A DNA stretch of 64,000 bases, taken from NCBI GenBank assembly GCA_963706315.1, contig CAVPMA010000017.1, positions 1-64,000 on the forward strand. The letters are read 5' to 3'. Every line of letters starts with the position of its first letter. The stretch's first letter is position 1. This stretch comes from CALMEC01 sp963706315 (GTDB lineage: Bacteria > Actinomycetota > Thermoleophilia > Miltoncostaeales > Miltoncostaeaceae). Below are positions 9,243 to 18,048 of the stretch, in pieces. The notes below the pieces were generated by a model that was not told the DNA's origin, searched no databases, and was given only the letters and a program-made list of their open reading frames with translations. A program made the translations under genes and the position numbers.

Positions 9243-9401
9243 TCACTCCGGACCTCCGCCCGGCAATGGCGCGGCGGCCTCGCTCACCATCCGGGCCAGG
9301 GCGCGCAGCTCCTCGCGCAGGGCTTCGACCTGGCGCTCCAGCGCGTCGACTTCCTCTTCGACGCGCGCAATCCTCATCTCGAGCGTTGTGTCGGTGCTCA
9401 T
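9243..9401 (-). CDS. small coiled-coil protein, 52 aa
   Basis: Protein of 52 residues, MSTDTTLEMRIARVEEEV followed by DALERQVEALREELRALARM and a proline/glycine-rich tail. Heptad spacing of leucines, valines and charged residues through about residues 8-42 predicts a single coiled coil, so it probably dimerises or binds another coiled-coil protein. The ATG is chosen because GAGGAGG lies six bases upstream; a longer in-frame reading from 9521 has no such support and looks non-coding. No known family identified. Confidence 0.6.
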   Translation of the reverse strand: MSTDTTLEMRIARVEEEVDALERQVEALREELRALARMVSEAAAPLPGGGPE

Positions 9402-9524
9402 CTCGGGCCTCCTCGCACGAGCCAGCGTGGTCGCGAACGGTGATGAGGTCAGGTTCGCAGGTGTCGCGCTCCACCGCATCGCGCGCGCTACCGACCTTCC
9501 CCACGGAAAGACCGCAGCCACCGA

Positions 9525-10667
9525 TCAGACGGCACGGCCGTCCCGCAGCGGTGGCGACCCGTGGCCGCCCACCTCGATCGCGCGCATGATGTCGCTGATC
9601 GAGAGGATCCCTACCAGACGGCCGCCGTCGAGGACGAGCACGCGGCTCGGCGACGCCATGAGCGCCTCGAGTGCGGCGTCGGCCGCTTGATCGGGTGTGA
9701 CGGTCGCGACGTCGGCCACCGGGATCATGTGCTCCGCCACGGTGCGCGTGTCCCACTCCGAGCGTGGCGACTCGGCGACCCCTCGGAACGTGAGCAGACC
9801 GACGGGATGCTCGTCGGCTCCGTCGACGACCGGGTACGTCGTGTACCGCGACCGCCAGGCCACGCCGTCCATGAACTGGCCGAGCGTCGCATCCGCGCGC
9901 ACCGTGACCGGATGGGCGGTCATGAGACTCGCGACGCTCACCCCGCCGAGCGCCTGACGGACGAGGACGGACCGCGCCTCCGCCCGCGCGGCGTTCAGAA
10001 GGAACCACCCGAGAAACGCAAGCCAGGCGCCGCCGAACGCTCCCCACACGATGAACATGAGCACCCCACCGGCGATCATCGTGTAGCCAAGGGCCTCGCC
10101 GGCCTTCCCGGCCTGACGCGTGGCACGCACGAAGTCGCCGGTACGGCTCCAGATCGCGGCGTGGAGCAGCCGTCCCCCGTCGAGCGGCTGGGCGGGCAGG
10201 AGGTTGAACGCGACGAGCACGAGGTTGATGTACCCCAGCCAGGCCGCGACTCCGTGTGCCGCCCGGCCGAGCTCGGCGAGGGCCGCGACAAGCACGAAGG
10301 CGACACCGAGCACGACCGAGACGATCGGTCCGGCGACCGCCACCCTGAACTCGGTGCCCGCGCTCGGGAACATGCCGCGGAACCTCGCGACCCCGCCGAA
10401 GAGCCACAGGGTGATGCCGTCGATCTGCATCCCTTCGCGGCGTGCCCGCACGGCGTGGCCGATCTCATGCAGCAGGAGCGACGCAAAGAACAGCAACGCC
10501 GCGATGGCAGCCATGACCAGGTAGGTGGTGTCCGAGAGCCCGGGCACTTCGGCCGGGAAGATTCCGGCGGCAAGGGTCCACACGATCAGGGCCAGCACGA
10601 TGACCCAGCTCCAATTGACGCCGATCTCGACTCCGGCGATGCGTCCGATCCTGAAGGTGTCCTTCAT
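9525..10667 (-). CDS. site-2 protease family (M50B) metalloprotease with two CBS domains
   Basis: Membrane zinc protease of 380 residues. The active site is H67-E68-x-x-H71 (LLLHEIGHAV) and the third zinc ligand lies in AQPLDGGRLLH near residue 162. Hydrophobic segments surround both, as in the rhomboid-like S2P fold that cuts within the bilayer. A CBS pair follows (about 245-370), with SLMTAHPVTVRADATLGQFM and an adenosine-binding style repeat ending ILSISDIMRAIEV, implying nucleotide control. Similar proteins are often called Rip3 in mycobacteria. The substrate, probably an anti-sigma factor or a short membrane protein, cannot be told from the neighbours. Confidence 0.93.
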   Translation of the reverse strand: MKDTFRIGRIAGVEIGVNWSWVIVLALIVWTLAAGIFPAEVPGLSDTTYLVMAAIAALLFFASLLLHEIGHAVRARREGMQIDGITLWLFGGVARFRGMFPSAGTEFRVAVAGPIVSVVLGVAFVLVAALAELGRAAHGVAAWLGYINLVLVAFNLLPAQPLDGGRLLHAAIWSRTGDFVRATRQAGKAGEALGYTMIAGGVLMFIVWGAFGGAWLAFLGWFLLNAARAEARSVLVRQALGGVSVASLMTAHPVTVRADATLGQFMDGVAWRSRYTTYPVVDGADEHPVGLLTFRGVAESPRSEWDTRTVAEHMIPVADVATVTPDQAADAALEALMASPSRVLVLDGGRLVGILSISDIMRAIEVGGHGSPPLRDGRAV

Positions 10668-10728
10668 CGGGTCGGCGATCGGGCGGCCGGCGACTCACGG
10701 CGTGCGGGGCCTGGGCTGCGCGCGTCGG

Positions 10729-11196
10729 TCACAGGTGCTTCGCGACCACGGCGGAGCCGTCGGTGGCGAACACGATGGTCCACCCCATCCGCAGCCAGAA
10801 GCCGCGGGCCGCGCTCGCCCCTTCCCGTGTCGCGCCCGGGTGGAGCCTGCAGTTCACGCCGATCATCGCCTGAAAGCCGCGCACCCGGGCCTCCTCCTCG
10901 AACCGCCGCGCCATCTCCGCGCCCACGCCCGAGCGCCGGTGATCGGCGGCGACGAGCGTGTTGCGCAGCTCGATCATGTCCGGCGCGAACCCGCGGCTGT
11001 AGAAGGCGCCCACCAAGCGACCGCCGTCCTCGGTGAGCACGCTCGGCCACGCGCCGAGCAGTCTCCGGAGCTCCTCGACATCCATCGCTCGGCCGTTCTC
11101 GGCCTCCAGGAGCGCGGCGACGGTCTCCGCGTCCGCCGGCGTGCCCGAGCGGTAGCGCAGTCCCGACGCACTGAGCGCGGCGCCGGTCTCGGTCAT
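10729..11196 (-). CDS. GNAT-family N-acetyltransferase
   Basis: Protein of 155 residues with a GNAT fold. Key elements are the substrate-side strand RLVGAFYSRGF, the beta-4 segment IELRNTLVAADHRRSGVG (acetyl-CoA pyrophosphate loop, R-R-x-G-V/I-G form), and a C-terminal MGWTIVFATDG typical of the last strands. It transfers an acetyl group from acetyl-CoA to an amine that cannot be predicted. ATG 11196 overlaps the stop of the alcohol dehydrogenase by four bases, so the two are coupled. Confidence 0.85.
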   Translation of the reverse strand: MTETGAALSASGLRYRSGTPADAETVAALLEAENGRAMDVEELRRLLGAWPSVLTEDGGRLVGAFYSRGFAPDMIELRNTLVAADHRRSGVGAEMARRFEEEARVRGFQAMIGVNCRLHPGATREGASAARGFWLRMGWTIVFATDGSAVVAKHL

Positions 11197-12266
11197 GGCG
11201 TGATCGCGACCTTCACGACGCCCTCGCGTTGGTTGCCGAACAGCTCGTACGCGTCCTCGATGTCGTCGAGCGCGAACCGATGGGTGATCAGCGGCGACAG
11301 GTCCAGGCGCCCGTTTCGGACGAGCTCCATGAGACGGCGCATCCGCTCCTTGCCGCCCGGGCAGAGCGTCGAGACGATCTTCTTGTCGCCGATCCCGTAG
11401 ACGAACGCCTCCGTCGGGATCTCCAGCTTGCCGCCGTACACCCCGAGGCTCGAGACGGTGCCCCCGGGACGGGTCACGTCGAGGCACCACTCGAACGTCT
11501 CCTGCTTCCCAAGCGCCTCGATGGCGACGTCGACGCCGCGACCCTCGGTCAGCCGCATGATCGCGGCGACCGGGTCCTCCTCCATGAAGTTCACGACCTC
11601 GGTCGCTCCCATCCGGGTAGACAGCTCGAGCCGGTTCTCGATCGCGTCGACGCCGATGATCAGGCTGGCGCCGCGCAGCCGCGCGCCGGCCGTCGCGCTC
11701 AGGCCGATCGGGCCCTGCGCGAACACGGCGACGCTCTGGCCGAGCTCGACGTTCCCGCTCTCGGCCGCCGAGATGCCCGTGGACGCGATGTCCGCGAGCA
11801 GCACGCACTGCTCGTCGGTGAGGTCGTCCGGGATCTTCGCGAGGTTCGCCTGGGCGTACGGCACGCGGAAATACTCGGCCTGCACCCCGTCAATCGAGTT
11901 CCCGAGGCGCCACGCCCCGATCATCATCCACTCGTCCTCGTAGCCGGAGCACTGCGACTCGCTGTGCGACTGGCAGAAGAAGCAGGTGCCGCACGGCGTC
12001 ACGGCGCCCACCAGGACCCGGTCGCCGATCGCGTACCCCTGCACCGCCTCGCCGAGCTCCACGATCACGCCCACCGGCTCGTGGCCGACGATGCGCCCCT
12101 GCTCAACCGGGTACTCCTCACGCCAGATGTGGACGTCGGTGCCGCAGATCGTGGTGAGGGTGACCCTCACGATTGCATCGGTCGGGCCGCACGCCGGGCG
12201 GCGACGCTCGCGGATGTGGATCCGCTCGTGCCCCTCGAAGACGGCTGCTCTCATCGTGTCGGCCAT
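11193..12266 (-). CDS. zinc-dependent medium-chain alcohol dehydrogenase
   Basis: Protein of 357 residues of the medium-chain dehydrogenase/reductase superfamily. Catalytic zinc ligands lie in TICGTDVH and GHEPVGVI. The four structural-zinc cysteines are in PCGTCFFCQ and ESQC. The Rossmann part shows a glycine-rich turn in AQGPIGLSATAGARLRG followed by an acidic residue in IGVDAIENR, which favours NAD over NADP. It likely oxidises secondary alcohols such as isopropanol or butanediol. AAGGAG six bases before ATG 12266 sets the start. It sits between a universal stress protein gene and an acetyltransferase gene on the same strand. Confidence 0.92.
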   Translation of the reverse strand: MADTMRAAVFEGHERIHIRERRRPACGPTDAIVRVTLTTICGTDVHIWREEYPVEQGRIVGHEPVGVIVELGEAVQGYAIGDRVLVGAVTPCGTCFFCQSHSESQCSGYEDEWMMIGAWRLGNSIDGVQAEYFRVPYAQANLAKIPDDLTDEQCVLLADIASTGISAAESGNVELGQSVAVFAQGPIGLSATAGARLRGASLIIGVDAIENRLELSTRMGATEVVNFMEEDPVAAIMRLTEGRGVDVAIEALGKQETFEWCLDVTRPGGTVSSLGVYGGKLEIPTEAFVYGIGDKKIVSTLCPGGKERMRRLMELVRNGRLDLSPLITHRFALDDIEDAYELFGNQREGVVKVAITP

Positions 12267-12292
12267 TGTGGGCTCCTTCTCGAACGAGCGCG

Positions 12293-13246
12293 TCAGCGCT
12301 CGGTGGCGGCCTCCGGCTCGTCGTCGGATGCCATGCGGGTGAGCAGGACGTTGCACGGGGCGTGGTAGGCGACGTGGCGAGCGAAGCTGCCGAGCAGGAT
12401 CCGGTCCCCCAGCCCGCGGTGGGACGCGGCGATGACGAGGTCGGGTCGCTCCTGCTCCGCCCACTCGCAGGCGGCGATCGCGGGCGCCCCTCTCAGGAAT
12501 ACGGCCTCCTCGCGCCGGGCCTCGTCGACGGTCTCGGCGAGCCACTGCTGCTGGCGCTCGAAGACGTCGGTGGGATCGATCACCATCGCGAAGCCGCCCA
12601 CGAGGTACGGAAGCGGCCACTGCGCGACGTGGATCACCGACAAGCGGTCGGCCCCCAGGTCGCGAAGAAGCCTCGCCTCCGCGAGTGCATCCAGCGACGG
12701 CGCCGAGTCGTCCACGCAGACGGCGAGGTGGCGAAATGGGACGCCCTGCGTCGAGGTGGTCGCCGTGCCGTCCGGCCGCACCAGCAGCACCGGGCACGGT
12801 GCGTGAGCGGCCAGGTAGGTCGCGAAGCCGCCGAGGAACATCCGCTGGACGACGCCGCGGTGGGATCCGGCCACGACGAGGTCGACGTCGTTCTTGACCG
12901 CCCATCGCACCACGGCGTCGGGCGGATAGCCCTCGATCACCTGCGGTTCGGCCCCGTGGTCGCGGGCGAGCGCCTGGAGCCACGCTTCCGTCCGTTCGTG
13001 AAGACCGGAAGCCCGGTCGAGGAACGGCACCTCCGCCGGATACGCCTCCGGGACCGGGGTCGCCTCGAAAGCATGCACGAACGTGAGCCGGCCCTCGCCG
13101 AAAGCCCTGAGCCGCACGGCTTCCGCGATAACCGCCGTGTTGCCCTCGCGCCCGTCGACGCAGCACACGATGTGCCGGTACGGGAACGCTGGGAGCCGCT
13201 CCGGCGGGGCGCCAGGCTGGGTCCGGTCGGTGGCGTGTGTCGACAT
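12293..13246 (-). CDS. tandem universal stress protein (UspA x2)
   Basis: Protein of 317 residues made of two Usp domains (about 20-165 and 170-310). Each ends with the ATP-binding signature: GSHRGVVQRMFLGGFATYLA in the first, ASHRGLGDRILLGSFARHVA in the second, followed by HAPCPVLLVR and HAPCNVLLTR. Such double Usps bind ATP and act in starvation, oxygen-limitation or stress adaptation. ATG 13246 has AAGGAG at six bases. It lies 26 bases upstream of the alcohol dehydrogenase gene, so a stress-linked operon with the dehydrogenase and acetyltransferase is likely. Confidence 0.93.
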   Translation of the reverse strand: MSTHATDRTQPGAPPERLPAFPYRHIVCCVDGREGNTAVIAEAVRLRAFGEGRLTFVHAFEATPVPEAYPAEVPFLDRASGLHERTEAWLQALARDHGAEPQVIEGYPPDAVVRWAVKNDVDLVVAGSHRGVVQRMFLGGFATYLAAHAPCPVLLVRPDGTATTSTQGVPFRHLAVCVDDSAPSLDALAEARLLRDLGADRLSVIHVAQWPLPYLVGGFAMVIDPTDVFERQQQWLAETVDEARREEAVFLRGAPAIAACEWAEQERPDLVIAASHRGLGDRILLGSFARHVAYHAPCNVLLTRMASDDEPEAATER

Positions 13247-13387
13247 TCCGCGCTCCTTCACGTCTGCGGATCGATGCTACGAGGAGATTCCCCGGCGGTC
13301 ATCCGTGTGAAACCCGGCGGCGTGACGCGGACAAACACCGGGCGTCGGTGCCCGGGCGGCGCGGGCCGATCTGGCACCCTTCCGACG

Positions 13388-14104
13388 ATGAGCGGCCGTC
13401 CGGTCCAGGCCATGCTGTTCGACGTCTTCGGCACCGTCGTCGACTGGAGGACCAGCGTCATCCGTGAGCTCACCGCGTTCGCGGACGAGCGCGGGCTGCG
13501 GGGCGACTGGGCCCGCGTCGCGGACGAGTGGCGCGGCGAATACCAGCCGGCGATGGAGGAGGTGCGATCGGGCAGGCGCGAGTGGACGATCCTCGACACC
13601 CTTCACCGCGAGAGCCTCGAGCGGGTGCTCACACGCAATGGGGTCGCCGGGCTCACCGAGCCGGACCTCCTGCACCTCACCCGGGCCTGGCACCGGCTCG
13701 ATCCCTGGCCGGACGCGGTGACGGGCCTCGCCGGGCTCAGGCAGCGGTTCATTGTCGGGACGCTCTCCAACGGCAACGTGGGGCTCCTGACCCGGCTCGC
13801 CCGGTACGGCGGACTGCGGTGGGACGTGATCCTGTGCGCCGAGACCGCGCGCGCCTACAAGCCCCTGCCCGAGGCGTACCTGCGCAATGCCGCGCTGCTC
13901 AATCTCGAGCCGTCCGAGGTGATGCTGGTCGCAGCCCACAACAACGACCTGCAGGCCGCGTCGGCGGTCGGCCTTCGCACCGCGTTCGTGCCGCGGCCGA
14001 CCGAGCACGGCCCGGACCAGGTCACCGACCTCGCCCCCACGGGGGCGTGGGACGTCGTCGCCGCCGACCTCGTCGCCCTCGCCGAGGTCATGGCCGGCGG
14101 GTGA
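13388..14104 (+). CDS. haloacid dehalogenase type II (HAD superfamily)
   Basis: Protein of 238 residues with HAD motifs in order: DVFGTVVDW (motif I, nucleophile Asp), the cap region, GTLSNGN (motif II), ARAYKPLPEAY (motif III lysine) and VAAHNNDLQAA (motif IV). The VFGT-VDW form and the AAHN-D form are those of L-2-haloacid dehalogenases, which replace a halogen on 2-haloalkanoates with hydroxide. Whether the natural substrate is halogenated is open because related hydrolases act on phosphates. It diverges from the Usp gene across a 141-base gap. Confidence 0.87.
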   Translation: MSGRPVQAMLFDVFGTVVDWRTSVIRELTAFADERGLRGDWARVADEWRGEYQPAMEEVRSGRREWTILDTLHRESLERVLTRNGVAGLTEPDLLHLTRAWHRLDPWPDAVTGLAGLRQRFIVGTLSNGNVGLLTRLARYGGLRWDVILCAETARAYKPLPEAYLRNAALLNLEPSEVMLVAAHNNDLQAASAVGLRTAFVPRPTEHGPDQVTDLAPTGAWDVVAADLVALAEVMAGG

Positions 14105-14141
14105 GCTGCGGAAGCCGCGGCGCCCCGGCGCGCGCCGGTCG

Positions 14142-14639
14142 CTAGGTGAGGACGCGCAGCCCGCTCAAGCCCACCGCGAGCCACCGCTTCTCGAGGCGCC
14201 GCAGCGTGCCGTCCGCCTTCAGCGCGGCCAGGGCGGCGTTGACCTGGGCGGTGAGGGTGCTGCCCTTGGTCAGGGCAACCGCGTAGGACTCGCGCGTGCG
14301 GAGCACTCCCGCGAAGCCGCCGTAGCGACTCGGGACGCGCGCGCGGAGCGTGGCGAGCGACGGCGCGTCGTAGACGACCGCCTCGCACAGGCCGGACTGC
14401 AGCGACTGCAGGAGAAACGAAACACGCTTGAACAGCCGTACGGCCGGCTTGGGCTTGACGCGCTGCGCGACGACCGCCTGGCCTGCCGACCCGCTGAGCA
14501 CGCACACCTTCAGCTTCTTGAGCTCCACGGTGGCGCCGGCCACGGCGGGCGCGACGAGGGTGCTCGCGGTCGCGAGCACCGCCGTCACGAACAGCCTGCG
14601 CACATGGCGCGCGAGGCCGGATTCGGTCGTCCCACCCAC
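14142..14639 (-). CDS. short secreted substrate-binding-protein-like protein (ABC amino acid type, partial fold)
   Basis: Exported protein of 165 residues with a signal sequence (about 14-36, ending AVAGAT). The remainder matches the second lobe of family 3 solute-binding proteins: KVCVLSGSAGQAVV, LQSLQSGLCEAVVYDAPSLA, and a final helix LKADGTLRRLEKRWLAVGL. Normal members have about 250 residues in two lobes; the first lobe is missing here. It may be a small stand-alone receptor or a shrunken relic, yet the frame is intact. No permease or ATPase genes are nearby. Confidence 0.65.
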   Translation of the reverse strand: MGGTTESGLARHVRRLFVTAVLATASTLVAPAVAGATVELKKLKVCVLSGSAGQAVVAQRVKPKPAVRLFKRVSFLLQSLQSGLCEAVVYDAPSLATLRARVPSRYGGFAGVLRTRESYAVALTKGSTLTAQVNAALAALKADGTLRRLEKRWLAVGLSGLRVLT

Positions 14640-14711
14640 TTTGCGCGACCCTTCCAGCCGGGACGTGACGTCATTGCGGGCCCGGGCGATCCCGTGGCCA
14701 GGGCGTTCGGC

Positions 14712-14945
14712 CTACGCGGCGTCCTCGACGGGCCAGCGCATCTGGATGGTGAGCTCGACCTCGTGCTTCTTCTGGACGAGGTCGACGACCACGTCGATCG
14801 GGTCGACGACCACCGTCGGGGCGTGCCACTCGTCGTACGCCATGTCCAGCGATCCCGCCGCGATCTGGTCGGCGAGCGACCGGAGCTGGTCCGCGACCAG
14901 CGAGTGGGTCGCGCGTTCCTTGATGTCAAACAGATGCCTCGTCAC
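14712..14945 (-). CDS. amphi-Trp domain-containing protein
   Basis: Protein of 77 residues that matches the small amphi-Trp domain family: an N-terminal helix (SLVADQLRSLADQIAAGSL) followed by a beta strand region with alternating hydrophobics and the ending VELTIQMRW. GTG 14945 has GAGAGGA five bases upstream. Members are found in many bacteria and haloarchaea as one-domain proteins of unknown role. The gap between it and the MFS gene (14946-15089) shows no further gene. Confidence 0.75.
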   Translation of the reverse strand: MTRHLFDIKERATHSLVADQLRSLADQIAAGSLDMAYDEWHAPTVVVDPIDVVVDLVQKKHEVELTIQMRWPVEDAA

Positions 14946-15089
14946 GTAAGTCCTCTCTCATGGTCCGCTCATCCAGGCACGTGGTCTGTCATACGTATCG
15001 TCGCGCACCTCGCCGAACTCGATACTCCCACCCGGTCCCCAGATGTTCGACCCGGCGCGAACGTCTCCTTCGGATTCATCGCGGCCCCA

Positions 15090-16274
15090 CTACCCGAGAC
15101 TGATCCGGGCGAGCGCCACGGGCGCGCGCCGGCGCTCGACCATGCCGAGCCACGCGCCGACCGCGGCGACCGCGAGCGCGACGCCGACGACGAGGGACAC
15201 CCCTCCCCACCCCGACGCTTGCCAGGCGAGGCCTGGGAGGAACGCGCCGATCGCTCCGGCGGTGTAGTAGATGCTGTAGTAGAGCGCGCTCGCGGAACCC
15301 GGTCGCACGCCCTGCGCGCCCCCGACGCCGATCGGCGCCGCGGTCACGACCGTGAACATGCCCGCGGTCACGAGCGCCAGCCCACCGACCGTGGTCGGGA
15401 GCCAGTCCGGCACGGTGAGGGCCACGCCGGCCGCGGCTGCGATCACGCCGATCACGGCGACCTGCGCCCACCCGACCCGCTCCGCCCAGCGGCCCGCAAT
15501 CGGGGCGACGGCGCCCACGACCCAGAGCCCGAAGACCAGCGATGCCGCGGTCGGCGAGAGCGAGAACGGGGCGGCCTCGAGCCGGAACCCGATGTACGAG
15601 AAGACGCCGACGAACACGAAGAAGAGGCTCGGGCCGGTCATCGCCGCGGCGATGACGCGACGGTTCGCGATGGCTCCTTCCCGCGACGCGCGCCGCACGG
15701 GCGGCGCCGGAGGCAGGCCGCGGGCCATCACCACGACGGCGGCGAGCGGAAGGACCGCGAGCACCCCGAGGGCGACGCGCCACGAGGTGACCGAGGCCAG
15801 CAGGGCGACGCCGAGCCGGCCCACCAGCCCGCCGGCGATGAGCGAACCCATATACCACCCCATCGCCCGCGCACCGAACGCCGGGATGAACACCTCGGAC
15901 ACGTACGGCAGACCCACCACGAGCAGTCCCGGAAGAACCAATCCCTGGATCGCCCGCACGCCGAGCAGCACCTCGAACGACGGCGCGAGCGCGACCGCGA
16001 TCGACACGGGCACCAGCAGGCCGCTGGCAGCGATGAGGCACGAGCGGCGGCCGACGCGATCGGAAAGCGGACCCCAGATCCAGGACCCGGCGACGACCGC
16101 GAGCACCAGCACCGAGATCGTGAGCCCGGCCCGGCTGGGTGTCACCTCGAAGGTCCGTCCGAGCTCGGGGAGGATGCCCTGCGTCGAGTACATCGTCGCG
16201 AACATCGCGCTCGCCCCGACGAGGAATCCCGCCATGGAGCCCAGCCCGCGCGCTTCTGGTGGTTGTGCGGTCAC
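15090..16274 (-). CDS. MFS transporter
   Basis: Membrane transporter of 394 residues with about 12 helices. The loop 2-3 signature is present as WGPLSDRVGRRSCL, and an equivalent helix pair begins the second half after a basic central loop (PPVRRASREGAIANRRV). The spread of motifs resembles YnfM/AraJ-type drug or metabolite exporters. It diverges from a LysR regulator gene across 67 bases, a common arrangement in which the regulator responds to the transported compound and controls the exporter. Confidence 0.9.
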   Translation of the reverse strand: MTAQPPEARGLGSMAGFLVGASAMFATMYSTQGILPELGRTFEVTPSRAGLTISVLVLAVVAGSWIWGPLSDRVGRRSCLIAASGLLVPVSIAVALAPSFEVLLGVRAIQGLVLPGLLVVGLPYVSEVFIPAFGARAMGWYMGSLIAGGLVGRLGVALLASVTSWRVALGVLAVLPLAAVVVMARGLPPAPPVRRASREGAIANRRVIAAAMTGPSLFFVFVGVFSYIGFRLEAAPFSLSPTAASLVFGLWVVGAVAPIAGRWAERVGWAQVAVIGVIAAAAGVALTVPDWLPTTVGGLALVTAGMFTVVTAAPIGVGGAQGVRPGSASALYYSIYYTAGAIGAFLPGLAWQASGWGGVSLVVGVALAVAAVGAWLGMVERRRAPVALARISLG

Positions 16275-16328
16275 GTTTCGTACGGTAGGCCGATTCCTTT
16301 CATATGTCCAATACGTCGCAACGCGCTA

Positions 16329-16342
16329 CAGTAAGACTACTG
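16329..16342. promoter_or_regulatory. inverted repeat at LysR gene start, candidate autoregulatory site
   Basis: CAGTA-AGAC-TACTG is a perfect five-base inverted repeat ending at the first base of the LysR gene start codon, inside the 67-base gap shared with the divergent MFS gene. It could be a LysR binding half-pair or block its own start. Symmetry and position only. Confidence 0.3.
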
Positions 16343-17277
16343 TGATATCAGAGCCGTTCGAGCTGAGACACCTGCGCTACTTCGTCGCGGTCGCCGAGGA
16401 ACTGCACTTCGGACGCGCGGCCGCCCGTCTCGGGATCGCCCAGCCCCCGCTCAGCCAGCAGATCAAGCGGCTCGAAGCGCGCCTCGGCGTGGAGCTGTTT
16501 CGCCGCACCCGCCGCAACGTCGAGCTGACCGACAGCGGCGCCGCGCTGCTGCCCGCCGCCCGCGATCTCCTCGCCCAGGCGACCCGGGTGGAGCAGACGG
16601 TCCGCCGCAGCGCGACCGGCACCACGGGAACCATCCAGATGGGGTTTGTCGGCTCGGCCGCCCACGAGCTCCTCCCCGCGCTCCTGCGACGGTTCCGCGA
16701 GCGGTATCCGGACGCGTCGGTCGTCCCGTCGGAGCTGTCGACCACCGAGCAGATCGCCGCAATCACCCGCGGTGCGCTCGACGCGGGGCTCGTTCGGCTC
16801 CCGGTCGAGTCCGCCGAGGTCGCCACCCTGCGGCTCCTCGAAGAGCCGCTCGTCATCGCGCTCCCCGACTTCCACCGGCTCGCCAATCGGCGGCGGCTGC
16901 CGCTCGGCGCGCTCTCCGACGAGCCGTTCGTCATGTGGGGCCGCCCCCTCAACCCCCCCTTCCACGACGAGGTCATCTCCGCCTGCCACGACGCGGGCTT
17001 CAGCCCGAACGTCGTCCAGGAGGCGGGCGAGATCCCGACGATCGTGAGCCTGGTCGCCGCCGGCCTCGGCGTCTCGCTCGTGCCGGCGTCGATGGAGCAG
17101 GTGCGAAGCGACGGGGTGGTCTACCTGCCGGTGCAGGGCGCGGGCGTCAGAATCGCGCTGGCGCTGGCATGGCGGCGCGACCATCCGTCGGCGCTGGTGC
17201 GCAATCTCGTGGCGGTGGCACGGGAGACCTGGCCCGGCCGGCGCGCACGGACGCCGGCCGGGCGCGAGCGAAGCTAG
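16342..17277 (+). CDS. LysR-family transcriptional regulator
   Basis: Regulator of 311 residues. The N-terminal winged helix is textbook LysR: ELRHLRYFVAVAEELHFGRA, then AARLGIAQPPLSQQIKRLEA and LGVELFRRTRRNVELTDSGA. A linker helix leads to the periplasmic-binding-like effector domain with GFVGSAAHELLPALLRRF and a second lobe. The start is taken as GTG 16342, giving VISEPFELRHLRYF; the ribosome site is weak. It faces an MFS transporter gene and its stop overlaps the stop of msrA by four bases. The aromatic-degradation-type sequence (CatR/BenM-like) hints at an aromatic or carboxylate effector. Confidence 0.93.
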   Translation: MISEPFELRHLRYFVAVAEELHFGRAAARLGIAQPPLSQQIKRLEARLGVELFRRTRRNVELTDSGAALLPAARDLLAQATRVEQTVRRSATGTTGTIQMGFVGSAAHELLPALLRRFRERYPDASVVPSELSTTEQIAAITRGALDAGLVRLPVESAEVATLRLLEEPLVIALPDFHRLANRRRLPLGALSDEPFVMWGRPLNPPFHDEVISACHDAGFSPNVVQEAGEIPTIVSLVAAGLGVSLVPASMEQVRSDGVVYLPVQGAGVRIALALAWRRDHPSALVRNLVAVARETWPGRRARTPAGRERS

Positions 17278-17936
17278 TCGCCGACCGTCGCGACGCCGAT
17301 CGGGCACGTCACGCCGGTGCCCCCGAGGCCGCAGTAGCCGTTGGGGTTCCGCGCCAGGTACTGCTGGTGGTACTCCTCCGCGTAGTAGAAGGGGCCCGCG
17401 GGTGCGATCTCGGTCGTGATCCCCTCGAAGCCGGCCGCTGCGAGGCGCTCGCCGAACATCGCGGCGGAGCGCTCGGCGGCGGCCAGTTGGTCGTCCGACG
17501 TGGTGTAGATCGCCGAGCGGTACTGGGTGCCCACATCGTTGCCCTGACGCATCCCCTGGGTGGGGTCGTGACCCTCCCAGAACACCCGCAGGAGATCCTC
17601 GTAGCTGACCTGGGCGGGGTCGTAGGCCACGAGCACGGCCTCGGTGTGGCCGGTCCGGCCGCTGCAGACCTCCTCGTACGTGGGATTCGGCGTCGCCCCG
17701 CCGGCGTAGCCAACGGCCGTCGTGTACACGCCGGGGGTCTTCCAGAAGAGTCGCTCCGCGCCCCAGAAGCACCCGAGGCCGAACACCGCGGTCTCGATGC
17801 CGGCGGGGAACGGGGGCTCCAGCGGCGTGTCCAGCACCAGGTGGCGCGCCGGCACGGGCATCCGCTGCGGCCGGCCCGGCAGGGAGTTCTCGGGCGCCGG
17901 GATGCGGGTCTTGTATCGGCTGAACAACGACGGCAT
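17274..17936 (-). CDS. msrA: peptide-methionine (S)-S-oxide reductase MsrA
   Basis: Enzyme of 220 residues that reduces methionine-S-sulfoxide in proteins. The catalytic signature GLGCFWGAERLF is complete, followed by GYAGGATPNPTYEEVCSG, GHTEAV and GTQYRSAIY. A C-terminal cysteine pair (NGYCGLGGTGVTCP) can serve as resolving cysteines regenerated by thioredoxin. ATG 17936 has GAAGGAG six bases upstream, so a longer reading from 17990 is rejected. About 55 N-terminal residues before the catalytic core form the usual extension of actinobacterial MsrA. Confidence 0.96.
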   Translation of the reverse strand: MPSLFSRYKTRIPAPENSLPGRPQRMPVPARHLVLDTPLEPPFPAGIETAVFGLGCFWGAERLFWKTPGVYTTAVGYAGGATPNPTYEEVCSGRTGHTEAVLVAYDPAQVSYEDLLRVFWEGHDPTQGMRQGNDVGTQYRSAIYTTSDDQLAAAERSAAMFGERLAAAGFEGITTEIAPAGPFYYAEEYHQQYLARNPNGYCGLGGTGVTCPIGVATVGD

Positions 17937-18013
17937 TGTCGGCTCCTTCGCGGGGATCTGCGGACAGGATAGGTCGCATCGCGATGCCACGTCCGAAGAA
18001 TGGTTCCTCGTTC

Positions 18014-18048
18014 TTACCGAAGCGTTACACCGGCGTATGCTGGATCGG
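18014..18048 (+). promoter_or_regulatory. leaderless-type promoter of the proline catabolic operon
   Basis: TTACCG (18014-18019) and TATGCT (18036-18041) are 16 bases apart. The expected transcription start six to seven bases after TATGCT falls on the GTG start codon at 18048, where no ribosome site exists. This fits a leaderless transcript. Confidence 0.5.

Noticed and set aside
14604..16334. 576-codon plus-strand frame opposite the MFS gene
   Set aside because: Composition (runs of R, D, H, G) is that of antisense GC-rich DNA, and the MFS gene on the other strand has clear homology-like motifs.
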